From Fodinibius sp052060035 (GTDB taxonomy: Bacteria; Bacteroidota; Rhodothermia; Balneolales; Balneolaceae), in the NCBI RefSeq assembly GCF_052060035.1, contig NZ_JBPOEA010000015.1, positions 9,446 to 73,445 of the forward strand: DNA of 64,000 bases. The letters run 5' to 3'. This document shows, one piece after another, positions 45,248 through 54,644 of the stretch. Both the position numbers and the translations under genes were made by a program. Below the pieces are notes generated by a model. The model had not been told where the DNA came from. It saw nothing but the letters and a program-made list of their open reading frames with translations, and did not search any database. Every line of letters begins with the position of its first letter. Position 1 is the first letter of the stretch.

Positions 45248-46009
45248 ATGAAAATAGTTCTTTCACCTGCAAAATCATTGGATTACGAAAGCGAACTGCC
45301 AACTGATAAAGCCACCCAGCCCCGTTTTTTGGATGAGGCGGAAACGCTAAACAATGAACTGGCTGAAATGTCGAAAGAGGAACTGAAAGACCTCATGGAC
45401 ATCAGCCAGAATTTGGCAGATCTGAATTATGAACGCTATCAAAAGTTTTCTACGCCGTTCAACAAAGAAAATGCCCGCCCCTGTATTTATGCCTTTAACG
45501 GTTCGGCCTATAAAGAGCTTGATGCCTATACCATTGATGAAGATCATATTGACTTCCTCCAAGACAGCCTGCGTATCCTCTCGGGAATGTATGGAATACT
45601 TCGTCCATTAGATTTAATGCAACCCTACCGCTTGGAAATGGGAACCAAGATGCAAGTAAACGGTCATGATCGGCTATATAAATTCTGGGGCAACAGCCTT
45701 ACCGAGGCATTGAATGATGAACTTGAAGATGAAGAACTCTTCGTCAACCTTGCAAGCAATGAATACTTTAAAGCCCTGCAACCGGACGAGTTAAAAGTGG
45801 ATGTCATCACTCCAAAATTCAAAGATTTCAAAAATGGCGATTTAAAAACGATCGGTTTTTATGCCAAGAAAAACCGCGGTACCATGGCCCGTTATCTGGT
45901 TGAAAATGAAATTGATTCCTATGAAGGGTTACTCGGCTTCAACGGAAATGATTACAGCTACAGCGAAGAACATACCGAAGATAAAACTGAGCCGGTATTT
46001 ATTCGGTAA
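45248..46009 (+). CDS. yaaA: Peroxide-stress protein YaaA (DUF328/UPF0246)
   Basis: The 253-residue product begins with the family signature MKIVLSPAKSLDYESELP. It also shows YQKFSTPFNKENARPCIYAFNGSAYKELDAYTI, LRILSGMYGILRPLDLMQPYRLEMGTKM, FVNLASNEYFKAL and NRGTMARYLVENEI. In E. coli YaaA lowers intracellular iron during hydrogen-peroxide stress, and binds DNA. Length is normal (about 255). It is a single gene closed by a strong terminator. Confidence 0.95.
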   Translation: MKIVLSPAKSLDYESELPTDKATQPRFLDEAETLNNELAEMSKEELKDLMDISQNLADLNYERYQKFSTPFNKENARPCIYAFNGSAYKELDAYTIDEDHIDFLQDSLRILSGMYGILRPLDLMQPYRLEMGTKMQVNGHDRLYKFWGNSLTEALNDELEDEELFVNLASNEYFKALQPDELKVDVITPKFKDFKNGDLKTIGFYAKKNRGTMARYLVENEIDSYEGLLGFNGNDYSYSEEHTEDKTEPVFIR

Positions 46010-46033
46010 GTACTACCGAACCTACAACACTTT

Positions 46034-46069
46034 AAACCTTCCGGGGTTCATTGCCTTGGAAGGTTTTTT
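46034..46069 (+). terminator. Rho-independent terminator after yaaA
   Basis: AAACCTTCC (46034-46042) pairs over 9 bp with GGAAGGTTT (46058-46066) and runs into six T residues (46064-46069). It separates yaaA from the convergent kinase gene. Confidence 0.9.
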
Positions 46070-46093
46070 GTTTTTAGATAATAATATCAAAAC

Positions 46094-48187
46094 CTATGAC
46101 GCTTTGGGTAGGCTCACATAAAAAGTAGACCCTTCTCCTACAGTACTCTCCAGCTCAATAGTGCCATTTTGTTTTTCTACAAACTCCTTACACAGCTTTA
46201 AACCCAGTCCGCTGCCGTTTTCATTATTAGTGCCCGAACGCGAATTCCCCTGCAAAGAAAAAAGTCCTTCACGTTCTTCTTCAGGAATTCCAATGCCCGT
46301 ATCTTCCACCTTGAAGATTACCTCATCATTTTGCTCTTTTGCCGTAATCGTAACGGAATCTCCCTCATTTGAAAACTTAATCGCATTACTGACCAAATTA
46401 CGAATAATTAACTGCAAAAGATTGATATCCGCTTCAGCCTCAATGGTTGTATCCACCTCATTTACAAGTGTTATTGATTTGTGACTGGCCGAAAAGGACA
46501 AGTTTTCAATCACCTCATCTACAGCTTCAAAAGCTGAAACTTTCTCAATATCTATCTTCAATCCTGTCATCTGACTATTTGCCCAGTTCAGCAAGTTATC
46601 CATCATGTTTATATTCTCGCGGATCGAAATCTCCAACTCCGAGGCGATTTCTCTGATTTCTTCAAGCTCAAGGTCTTCATTCTTTAACAGATAAAATACT
46701 CCCTGCATTGATGACATCGGCGAACGGAGATCATGAGCAATAATCCCCATCATTTTATTCTTTACTTCATTCAACTCTTCAAGCTCCTTATTGATGCGTT
46801 CCCGTTCTTTATTTGATCTATATAACAGATACAACGAAATGATGACAATGATAAGGACCACTGTAAATGCAATAATCAACCAATTCTGAGTTTGTATTCG
46901 AGCTTCTTGCTCATCTTGACGTTCCTGCAACAGCTGATTTATTTTTTGCTGCTGACGAAGTCCCAATTCCGTTTCGGCAAGGGCCAGCTGTTCATCCTGC
47001 TGAGCTTCAGTTAAACTATCGGACACCTGTTTAACCAGTTCGTGATACTTGAGTGCTTTATCAAAATTATTCGCTTTCTTATATGATTTATACAATTTAT
47101 CTGCGGCAGTTACTCGAAATGGAGGAACATCAACTTTCTGGCCAACATCAAAAGCATTACTGTAAAAATCAGTAGCCTCTGTATAATCACTGCGAGCAAC
47201 GGAGACATCTCCAAGACCAATTAGGTTATGAAACAGCCCAGCCGGGACCCCTGCTTGACGGGCATACTCCAAAGACTCTTGAAAATGCTCTTCAGCCTTT
47301 TTAAGCTCAGAAACCTTTAAATAAAACACTCCCATACTATGCAAAAGTTGTATAGGCGGAATATCGGGACGAACTTTTTTCTGAAGCGCCCAAGCTTCTT
47401 CGTATACTTCTCGTGACTTTTTATAATTACCGAGATCACGATGCGCGCTGGCTAAGTTATGCTTAGACCGCAATAATGTATTATAGAATCCCTGCTGCTC
47501 GCTAATAGCAATCGATTCTTCCAGATACGGGATGGCCTCTTCGTAATCACCCTTTTGAAAATAAAGGTTCCCCAAATTATTCAAGGCGGTAGCCAAAAAA
47601 CTGCTATCCTCCACAATCTCGGCAAATGTAATTCCATCTTGATAAAGAGATACCGCTTTGCTGAGATTACCTAAATTCTCATAAATAGAAGCTTTATTGG
47701 TTTTGATAGCCGCATATACTTTCGGACTTTCCAACGAATCAACCAGTGCCAATCCCTGATTATACGTCTTCATCGCTTCAGGGTATTTAGACTGGTATCG
47801 GTAGGCCGTCGCCAATAAATTCAGGGTCCGTGTTTGGATGATCCCATCCGAAGATCGTTCAGCAGCTCGTCGAAGTACGGTCTCCGCCGAATCATAACTG
47901 CTTGTCTCCAGATAATACTCCCCAAGATCTTTTTCGACCGCTTTGAGCAATAATGAGACGTCAAGAGAATCAGCTGCCTCATATGCTCGTCCAAGTAATT
48001 TCCGCTGTCTGCGAATATCTCCCTCTCCTTTGGAAACACCAGCTTCTTCCAGATAAGAATGTACCAGCGCACTATCCGATCGAGCCGTCACTTCATCCGG
48101 ACCAGCCTGCATATTATCTTGAGCACTTGCAACCGATACCGGCAGAACCACTGCAAAAAAAAGAATAGCCGAGATCCTGAACACCAT
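46094..48187 (-). CDS. Membrane-anchored TPR sensor histidine kinase
   Basis: A 697-residue sensor kinase. A signal peptide (ISAILFFAVVLPVSVASAQ) leads a periplasmic domain of about seven TPR repeats (about 60-400; for example ALNNLGNLYFQKGDYEEAIPYLEESI). A coiled segment follows, then one membrane helix (WLIIAFTVVLIIVIISLYLLY, about 437-460). The HisKA domain has the phospho-acceptor histidine in GIIAHDLRSPMSSMQG near 480. The HATPase domain has IRNLVSNAIKFSNEG, VEDTGIGIPEEER and GSGLGLKLCKEFVEKQNGTI. There is no attached receiver or adjacent regulator gene. This Bacteroidetes-style layout probably senses a protein or peptide signal through the TPRs; the signal is unknown. Confidence 0.93.
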   Translation of the reverse strand: MVFRISAILFFAVVLPVSVASAQDNMQAGPDEVTARSDSALVHSYLEEAGVSKGEGDIRRQRKLLGRAYEAADSLDVSLLLKAVEKDLGEYYLETSSYDSAETVLRRAAERSSDGIIQTRTLNLLATAYRYQSKYPEAMKTYNQGLALVDSLESPKVYAAIKTNKASIYENLGNLSKAVSLYQDGITFAEIVEDSSFLATALNNLGNLYFQKGDYEEAIPYLEESIAISEQQGFYNTLLRSKHNLASAHRDLGNYKKSREVYEEAWALQKKVRPDIPPIQLLHSMGVFYLKVSELKKAEEHFQESLEYARQAGVPAGLFHNLIGLGDVSVARSDYTEATDFYSNAFDVGQKVDVPPFRVTAADKLYKSYKKANNFDKALKYHELVKQVSDSLTEAQQDEQLALAETELGLRQQQKINQLLQERQDEQEARIQTQNWLIIAFTVVLIIVIISLYLLYRSNKERERINKELEELNEVKNKMMGIIAHDLRSPMSSMQGVFYLLKNEDLELEEIREIASELEISIRENINMMDNLLNWANSQMTGLKIDIEKVSAFEAVDEVIENLSFSASHKSITLVNEVDTTIEAEADINLLQLIIRNLVSNAIKFSNEGDSVTITAKEQNDEVIFKVEDTGIGIPEEEREGLFSLQGNSRSGTNNENGSGLGLKLCKEFVEKQNGTIELESTVGEGSTFYVSLPKAS

Positions 48188-48292
48188 CGCCTTCTAAACC
48201 ACTTACTTTATCGATTTAATTATTGCAATGGTAGAATTTATTTTAGCAATAGACAAATAAAGCGCAGAAAGAAACTAATTTATTTACGCTGT

Positions 48293-49264
48293 TCAGCTGT
48301 TGGCTTTAACGCGAGATCCCAATGGCAAACGTTCAACGGCATCAAGTGCCGGCGAAGGATCTCCCATAATGTAAAAATGGATGCCGGGCGCACCGCCCTC
48401 TAACAGTTCAGTACACTGCTGGGCAGCCCATTCCACCCCAATCTGACGTGCTTTATCAGGATTAGCTTGCACTTCATGCGATAATGCCTCGGGTATATTC
48501 AGATGGAAAAATTTGGGCAGAAAGTTAAGATGTCGCTCTCGGGTCAACACTTTTAATCCCGGTACAATGGGACAATCAATACCGGCATCTCTACATTTTT
48601 CCACAAAGCGAAAATAAGCATCATTGTTAAAAAACATCTGCGTTACAATATAATCGCCGCCCCCATCCACCTTTTCTTTCAACTTTGCGATATCGAAATC
48701 CAAGTTGGGCGCTTCAAAATGTTTTTCAGGATATCCAGCCACACCCACACAGAAGTTCGTTTCGTGCGCATTTACGATATCCTCAAGATATTCACCGTGA
48801 TTCATATCCTTAATCTGCTTTACCAGATCAATCGCATATTTATTGTAAGTCCCATTTTTAATGCGTGGAGTAGAATCGTCGGTAGAATCCCCCCGAATAG
48901 CCAACACATTATCAATTCCCAAAAAGTTGAGCTCTATAAGCGCATCTTCGGTCTCTTCCTTTGTAAATCCTTCACAAATTAAATGTGGGACGGGATCCAC
49001 TCCATACTTATGCTTTATAGCCGCACAAAGCCCAATCGTGCCGGGTCGCTTTCGCTTGATATGGCGCTTAATCGTACCATCAGGCAGCTCCTCGTAATAC
49101 GATTCTGCCGCGTGATAAGTCACATCGATAAAAGGCGGATTATACTTCATCACCTTGTCCAGCGACTCAAAAACTTTATTTACCGACCCACCGCGTTTGG
49201 GGGGAATTATCTCGAAGGAGATTAACGGTTCTGTTGCACGATCGTAATGCTCAATAACTTTCAT
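48293..49264 (-). CDS. metF: Methylenetetrahydrofolate reductase
   Basis: MetF reduces 5,10-methylene-THF to 5-methyl-THF, the methyl donor for MetH, using FAD. The 323-residue product shows ISFEIIPPKRGGSVNKVF near the start, DVTYHAAESY, KHKYGVDPVPHLICEGFTKEETEDALIEL, NVLAIRGDSTDD, VGVAGYPEKHFEAP, YIVTQMFFNNDAYFRF and a late PGIHFYIMGDPSPALDAVERL. Length fits bacterial MetF of about 300. It is divergent from metH, with 164 bases between the start codons, so the two enzymes of one pathway can share control. I see no riboswitch in that gap. Confidence 0.96.
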   Translation of the reverse strand: MKVIEHYDRATEPLISFEIIPPKRGGSVNKVFESLDKVMKYNPPFIDVTYHAAESYYEELPDGTIKRHIKRKRPGTIGLCAAIKHKYGVDPVPHLICEGFTKEETEDALIELNFLGIDNVLAIRGDSTDDSTPRIKNGTYNKYAIDLVKQIKDMNHGEYLEDIVNAHETNFCVGVAGYPEKHFEAPNLDFDIAKLKEKVDGGGDYIVTQMFFNNDAYFRFVEKCRDAGIDCPIVPGLKVLTRERHLNFLPKFFHLNIPEALSHEVQANPDKARQIGVEWAAQQCTELLEGGAPGIHFYIMGDPSPALDAVERLPLGSRVKANS

Positions 49265-49428
49265 TTACTCTGCTATTATTTGTACCTTTTGTTACGCAAA
49301 AATTTTTGGACCTCCTGCGGGTTTTCGCAAGAAAATTTAATGTGTTAAAGGTAATCACTTCGCAGCTTAGTTGAAAAGTTTTTGTGCAACCACAAGTACC
49401 TAATAATCAATTACCTAGACGTTTTTAC

Positions 49429-52400
49429 ATGCAATTTGATAAACTAACCGGTCTGCTAAAAGATCGCATCTTGATTCTGGACGGTGCCATGGGCACAATG
49501 ATTCAGAATCACAACCTCACCGAAGAAGACTACCGCGGCGAACGCTTTAAAGATTACGACAAGGGGGATCTCAAAGGAAATAACGACCTGCTGAGTCTAA
49601 CCCAGCCCGATATCATCAAAGATATTCACCGGCAATTCCTTTCTGCGGGATCCGATATTATCGAAACCAATACCTTCAACGCCACCTCCATTTCGCAGGC
49701 TGATTACCATATGCAGGATCTGGCCTATGAAATGAACGTGGCCGCTGCTAAAAATGCACGACAGGTTGCTGATGAGTTTACGGATAAAAATCCCGACAAA
49801 CCTCGTTTCGTGGCCGGTGCTATTGGTCCTACAAACAAAACGCTTTCCCTGTCGCCGGATGTAGAAGATCCCGGCTATCGCGCTATTTCTTTTGATCAGC
49901 TGAAAGAGGCCTATAGTGAGCAAATCCTCGGATTGGTAGATGGAGGAGCGGACATTCTGCTTGTGGAAACAATTTTTGATACGCTCAATGCCAAAGCTGC
50001 TATTTACGCAATCCATAAATTCCAGGAAGAGACGGGCCAGGAAATCCCGGTTATGATTTCGGGGACGATCGTCGACCAGAGCGGGCGAACGCTTTCGGGA
50101 CAGACAACCGAGGCATTTTGGATTTCAGTATCACATACCAAGAATTTGCTGAGCGTAGGCTTGAACTGCTCATTGGGATCCAAGCAAATGCGTCCCTATA
50201 TCGAGGAGTTGGCTGACAAAGCCACCTGTTTTACCAGTCTCTATCCTAATGCGGGGCTGCCCGACGAGATGGGCGAATACAATGAGTCGCCGGAGTTTAT
50301 GGCTGATCAACTGCGGGATTATGCTGAATCGGACTTTGTGAATCTTGTAGGTGGATGTTGTGGTACAACGCCCGAACATATTGAAGCCATTGCTGAAGCC
50401 GCCAAAGAATGTGAACCTCGAGAGATTCCGGAACAAGAACCATATTTACGTCTTAGTGGACTGGAACCATTGGTTGTTCGCCCGGACACGAACTTTGTTA
50501 ATATCGGTGAACGCACTAATGTGATGGGATCGCGCAAATTTAAGCGGCTCATCAAAAATGAGGAGTACGAAGAAGCCCTTTCTGTAGCACGTCAACAAGT
50601 CGAAAATGGTGCCCAGATCATTGATATCAACATGGATGAGGGCATGCTGGAATCCGAAGAGGTGATGGTCGATTTTCTGCAGCTCGTTGCTGCTGAGCCC
50701 GATATTTCGCGCGTACCCATCATGATCGACTCATCAAAATGGTCAGTTCTTAAGGCAGGACTCAAAACCACTCAGGGAAAATGCGTAGTCAATTCCATTT
50801 CACTCAAAGAAGGCGAAGAGGAGTTCAAACAGCAGGCACGGGAGATCCTCAACTATGGGGCAGCTGTGGTGGTCATGGGCTTCGACGAAAAAGGTCAGGC
50901 CGACAGTTATGAACGACGCATTGAGATTGCCGAACGAGCTTATAATATACTTACTAAAGAAGTGGGATTTGCTCCTCAGGATATCATTTTAGATCCCAAT
51001 ATTTTAACGGTGGCTACCGGTATCGAAGAGCATAACAACTATGCCGTTGACTTTATTAGAGCTACCGAATGGATTAAGGAGAACCTCCCGCTGGCTAAAG
51101 TGAGTGGCGGCCTCAGTAACATCTCGTTTTCCTTCCGCGGTAACAATAAAGTCCGCGAAGCCATGCACTCGGCTTTTCTGTATCATGCTATCAACGCCGG
51201 ACTTGATATGGCAATTGTTAATGCCGGCCAACTGGAAGTCTATGAAGAAATTCCCAAGAAATTAAAAGAACTGGTTGAAGATGTACTGCTCAATCGTCGG
51301 GATGACGCCACCGAACGGCTGGTCGATTATGCTGAAGAGATTAAGGACAATAAGACTGAAACCAAACAAAAAACACAGGAATGGCGTACCCGACCCGTTG
51401 AAAAACGTATCGAACACGCCCTTGTCAAAGGCATCGTTGATCATATAGTAGATGATGTTGAGGAAGCTCGTCAGAAATATGATCAACCTATTGAAGTGAT
51501 TGAAGGTCCGATGATGTCCGGGATGGATGTAGTAGGTGATCTTTTTGGGTCGGGCAAGATGTTTCTGCCACAGGTAGTAAAAAGCGCCCGGGTAATGAAA
51601 AAAGGCGTGGCCCACCTGATCCCCTATATCGAGAAAGAAAAAGAGAAGAATCAAAACAGCGAACCCAAAGCCAAAGTACTACTGGCAACCGTTAAAGGCG
51701 ATGTTCACGACATTGGTAAAAATATCGTTTCGGTGGTATTGCGCTGTAATAATTTTGATGTGATCGACCTTGGCGTTATGGTGCCGGCCGATAAAATCCT
51801 GGAGGAGGCGCGTAAACACAATGTCGATATTATTGGGCTAAGTGGTCTTATTACCCCCTCACTGGATGAGATGGTACACGTGGCCAAAGAGTTGAAACGC
51901 GAAAACTTCGAGCAGCCATTAATGATTGGAGGTGCTACAACCTCCCGCACTCATACAGCGGTCAAGATTGAGCCCAACTACGATCAACCCGTAGTTCATG
52001 TATTAGATGCTTCGCGATCCGTTTCGGTAACGGGTAACCTGATATCTAAAACGCTGCACGACGAGTTCGTGAAAAAGATTAAGGATGAATACGTGAAAGT
52101 ACGGAAACGACATGAAGGACGATCCAGTCGCAAGACCTACTTACCTATTGAAGAAGCACGCAATAATGCCACCGAAATTGATTGGAAAGCTACCGACATC
52201 GTAAAACCAAACGAGTTGGGCACAAAGGTTTTCGATAACTATCCGCTGGAGGAAATTCGTAACTATATCGACTGGGGACCATTTTTTATCGCCTGGCAGA
52301 TGAAGGGTAAGTTCCCCGATGTGCTGGAAGACGAAAAATACGGTGAAGAAGCACAGAAGTTATATGACGATGCCAATGAGCTTCTCGATAAAATCATCGA

Positions 52401-53121
52401 TCAAAAGCTGTTAAAAGCCCGTGCGGTCTTGGGTTTATATCCCGCCAATACCGTGGGCGATGATGTGGAATTGTATACCGATGACAACCGCGAAGAAGTC
52501 CTCACTACCTTCCACATGCTACGTCAGCAAGCCAAGAAGCGAAAAGGGCAACCCAACAAGGCCCTGTCTGATTTTATAGCTCCCAAAGAATCAGGGATCA
52601 ACGATTACATGGGCGGCTTTGCCGTAACGTGTGGCATTGGAGCTCCGGAACTGGTCAAACAGTTTGAAGACAATCACGACGATTATAATGCCATACTCAC
52701 AAAGGCCTTAGCCGATCGTCTTGCAGAGGCTTTTACAGAACTACTGCACGAAAAGGTACGCAAACAAATATGGGGTTACGCGCCCAACGAAAGCTACAGT
52801 AACGATTCCTTAATTCGCGAAGAGTATGACGGCATCCGGCCCGCACCCGGCTATCCGGCTCAGCCCGACCACACCGAAAAGCGAATTCTTTTTGATTTAC
52901 TGGATGCACCGGAAAAAACAGGTATTACCCTAACTGAATCATATGCCATGCACCCGGCAGCCTCGGTTAGCGGCTTGTACTTTGCGCATCCTGAGTCGGA
53001 CTATTTTAATGTAGGTAACTTTGAAAAAGATCAAATCGAGGATTATGCCAAACGTAAAGATATGAGGGTTAGCGAAGTTGAGCGGTGGTTGGGTCCCAAT
53101 CTGAATTACGAACCGGAATAA
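49429..53121 (+). CDS. metH: Cobalamin-dependent methionine synthase
   Basis: MetH transfers the methyl group from 5-methyl-THF to homocysteine through cob(I)alamin. Domain order: a homocysteine domain (about 1-330), ILILDGAMGTMIQ with zinc cysteines including VGGCCGTTPEHIEA; a pterin domain (about 340-630), NIGERTNVMGSRKFKRL; a cobalamin domain (about 640-890) with the lower-ligand histidine in KGDVHDIGKNIVSVV and GLSGLITPSLDEMV; and the SAM-activation domain (about 920-1220), RPAPGYPAQPDHTEK. The frame is open from GTG at 49384, but ATG at 49429 (MQFDKLTGLLKDRIL) is preferred, giving 1230 residues of normal length. It is divergent from metF. The cell therefore needs vitamin B12, but no B12 gene or riboswitch is visible here. 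Confidence 0.97.
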   Translation: MQFDKLTGLLKDRILILDGAMGTMIQNHNLTEEDYRGERFKDYDKGDLKGNNDLLSLTQPDIIKDIHRQFLSAGSDIIETNTFNATSISQADYHMQDLAYEMNVAAAKNARQVADEFTDKNPDKPRFVAGAIGPTNKTLSLSPDVEDPGYRAISFDQLKEAYSEQILGLVDGGADILLVETIFDTLNAKAAIYAIHKFQEETGQEIPVMISGTIVDQSGRTLSGQTTEAFWISVSHTKNLLSVGLNCSLGSKQMRPYIEELADKATCFTSLYPNAGLPDEMGEYNESPEFMADQLRDYAESDFVNLVGGCCGTTPEHIEAIAEAAKECEPREIPEQEPYLRLSGLEPLVVRPDTNFVNIGERTNVMGSRKFKRLIKNEEYEEALSVARQQVENGAQIIDINMDEGMLESEEVMVDFLQLVAAEPDISRVPIMIDSSKWSVLKAGLKTTQGKCVVNSISLKEGEEEFKQQAREILNYGAAVVVMGFDEKGQADSYERRIEIAERAYNILTKEVGFAPQDIILDPNILTVATGIEEHNNYAVDFIRATEWIKENLPLAKVSGGLSNISFSFRGNNKVREAMHSAFLYHAINAGLDMAIVNAGQLEVYEEIPKKLKELVEDVLLNRRDDATERLVDYAEEIKDNKTETKQKTQEWRTRPVEKRIEHALVKGIVDHIVDDVEEARQKYDQPIEVIEGPMMSGMDVVGDLFGSGKMFLPQVVKSARVMKKGVAHLIPYIEKEKEKNQNSEPKAKVLLATVKGDVHDIGKNIVSVVLRCNNFDVIDLGVMVPADKILEEARKHNVDIIGLSGLITPSLDEMVHVAKELKRENFEQPLMIGGATTSRTHTAVKIEPNYDQPVVHVLDASRSVSVTGNLISKTLHDEFVKKIKDEYVKVRKRHEGRSSRKTYLPIEEARNNATEIDWKATDIVKPNELGTKVFDNYPLEEIRNYIDWGPFFIAWQMKGKFPDVLEDEKYGEEAQKLYDDANELLDKIIDQKLLKARAVLGLYPANTVGDDVELYTDDNREEVLTTFHMLRQQAKKRKGQPNKALSDFIAPKESGINDYMGGFAVTCGIGAPELVKQFEDNHDDYNAILTKALADRLAEAFTELLHEKVRKQIWGYAPNESYSNDSLIREEYDGIRPAPGYPAQPDHTEKRILFDLLDAPEKTGITLTESYAMHPAASVSGLYFAHPESDYFNVGNFEKDQIEDYAKRKDMRVSEVERWLGPNLNYEPE

Positions 53122-53125
53122 CATC

Positions 53126-53158
53126 AAGCCTGAAAGATTTCTAAGATCTTTCAGGCTT
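53126..53158. terminator. Bidirectional hairpin between metH and nhaA
   Basis: AAGCCTGAAAGAT (53126-53138) is the perfect complement of the segment 53146-53158, a 13-bp stem with 7-base loop, just after the metH stop. Short T-runs lie on the outside. It likely ends both convergent transcripts. Confidence 0.75.
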
Positions 53159-53187
53159 TAGTAGGCTAACTTCACACGATATTACAA

Positions 53188-54504
53188 TCATTCACTATCA
53201 ATGTTATTTATTGCGCTTCTTATCAGTCCATACCCTAACAGGCCACTTATCAATGAGCCCGATATAATGCCAACCTTTGCATACTCTAAAAATACTGCCG
53301 ATTCAAAAGAAAGCCCTCCTATAAATAGCGACATAGTGAATCCTACACCGCTTAAACAAGCAAGACCGTAAACAATTTTCCATGTCCCTTTTTGCTCAGG
53401 AAAGGTACTGAGCCCAACGATCTTCATTAAGAAAGCTGCCGAAAATATTCCTATCTGTTTCCCAAAGAAAAGTCCAAGTAAAATACCCCAAGTCAATGTT
53501 GACGAAAAAGCTTCTGCAATTAATTGGCTATCGAAAGCTACCCCTGCATTAGCAAAAGCAAAAATAGGAATAATTCCATAAGCTACCCATGGGTGCAAAT
53601 TATGTTCAAGTCTGTGCAAGGGAGATTCCGACTCTGAAACTACATCATCCATATAATTCAATGCCGTCTCACGAGCTTCTCCCTGATCATTTTTTAATGC
53701 ATGCTTGAAAAGGCTTACAGCACCTTCGGCTTTCTTAAGTAGACTATTAAGACTTGTGTTGCGAGTTGCAGGGATCATAAGCCCAAGAACAACTCCAGCA
53801 ATTGTGGCATGTACTCCTGATTTTAGTACCGCTACCCACATTATAATACCCACTATCATATAAAATCCAATTCTCCTTACATCCATCAGATTAAAAATAA
53901 GAAGTACGATAAAACACCCTGCCGCAACAGCCAAAGCTGTCATTTGGATACTTGCTGTATAAAAAAGTGCAATAGCCATTACCGCAATTAAATCATCAAC
54001 TACTGCGACCGCTGTTAGAAACACCTTTGCCCAGATGGGTACTTTAGACCCCAGTAGCGTAAGGATTCCAATGGCAAATGCAATATCAGTTGCAATTGCT
54101 ATGGCCCAACCCTGCGAAAATTCGGTTCCTGCATTTAACGCAAAAAAGATGGCTCCGGGAACCAAGGCACCGCCCAATGCTGCCACGATAGGAGTAAGTG
54201 CAAGTTTAAAATTAGACAGCTCCCCATATTTTAGTTCTCTTTTTATTTCTAAACCAATTAACAAAAAGAAAACAGCCATTAGTCCGTCATTAATCCAAAG
54301 AAGCAACGGCTTTTCAATGTTAAGTGATGGAGTACCAACCGTGAGTGTTGATTGAAAGAAATTAAAATAACTTTCACTCATAGGGCTGTTGGCAATGAGC
54401 AAGGCCAGAACTGTAGTAATGAGTAACAAAATCCCCGATGAAGATTCTGTTTTAAAAAACTCTTGAATAGGCGTCAGTGGATTAAATGTTATTTTATTTT
54501 TCAT
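53188..54504 (-). CDS. nhaA: Na+/H+ antiporter NhaA
   Basis: NhaA expels sodium in exchange for protons in the inner membrane. The 438-residue product has about 12 helices. The ion-binding aspartate pair is in AVAVVDDLIAVMAIALFYTAS. Family phrases are SSSGILLLITTVLALLIANS, WINDGLMAVFFLLIGLEIKREL, ALGGALVPGAIFFALNAG, WAIAIATDIAFAIGIL, PIFAFANAGVAF, LFFGKQIGIF and CLSGVGFTMSLFIGGLSF. Length is slightly above E. coli NhaA (388) through a cytoplasmic insertion at about 250-290. It lies 140 bases downstream of the APC-type permease on the same strand and may be co-transcribed. It suits a salt-loving host. Confidence 0.96.
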   Translation of the reverse strand: MKNKITFNPLTPIQEFFKTESSSGILLLITTVLALLIANSPMSESYFNFFQSTLTVGTPSLNIEKPLLLWINDGLMAVFFLLIGLEIKRELKYGELSNFKLALTPIVAALGGALVPGAIFFALNAGTEFSQGWAIAIATDIAFAIGILTLLGSKVPIWAKVFLTAVAVVDDLIAVMAIALFYTASIQMTALAVAAGCFIVLLIFNLMDVRRIGFYMIVGIIMWVAVLKSGVHATIAGVVLGLMIPATRNTSLNSLLKKAEGAVSLFKHALKNDQGEARETALNYMDDVVSESESPLHRLEHNLHPWVAYGIIPIFAFANAGVAFDSQLIAEAFSSTLTWGILLGLFFGKQIGIFSAAFLMKIVGLSTFPEQKGTWKIVYGLACLSGVGFTMSLFIGGLSFESAVFLEYAKVGIISGSLISGLLGYGLIRSAINNIDSE

Positions 54505-54644
54505 TTCTCTTTATATTTATAGGCATTTTATTAATGATCACTTCTTTTTTGTTGCCATTTGCAAGATCGGCTACACATATAAATTAGGTTACAAGGCCGA
54601 AAGTACTGCGAAAAATCATGGTCATATATAAATTAAAGAAGTAT

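Noticed and set aside
49265..49428. Possible SAM or cobalamin riboswitch between metF and metH
   Set aside because: The gap is short and I find none of the conserved blocks of these riboswitches.
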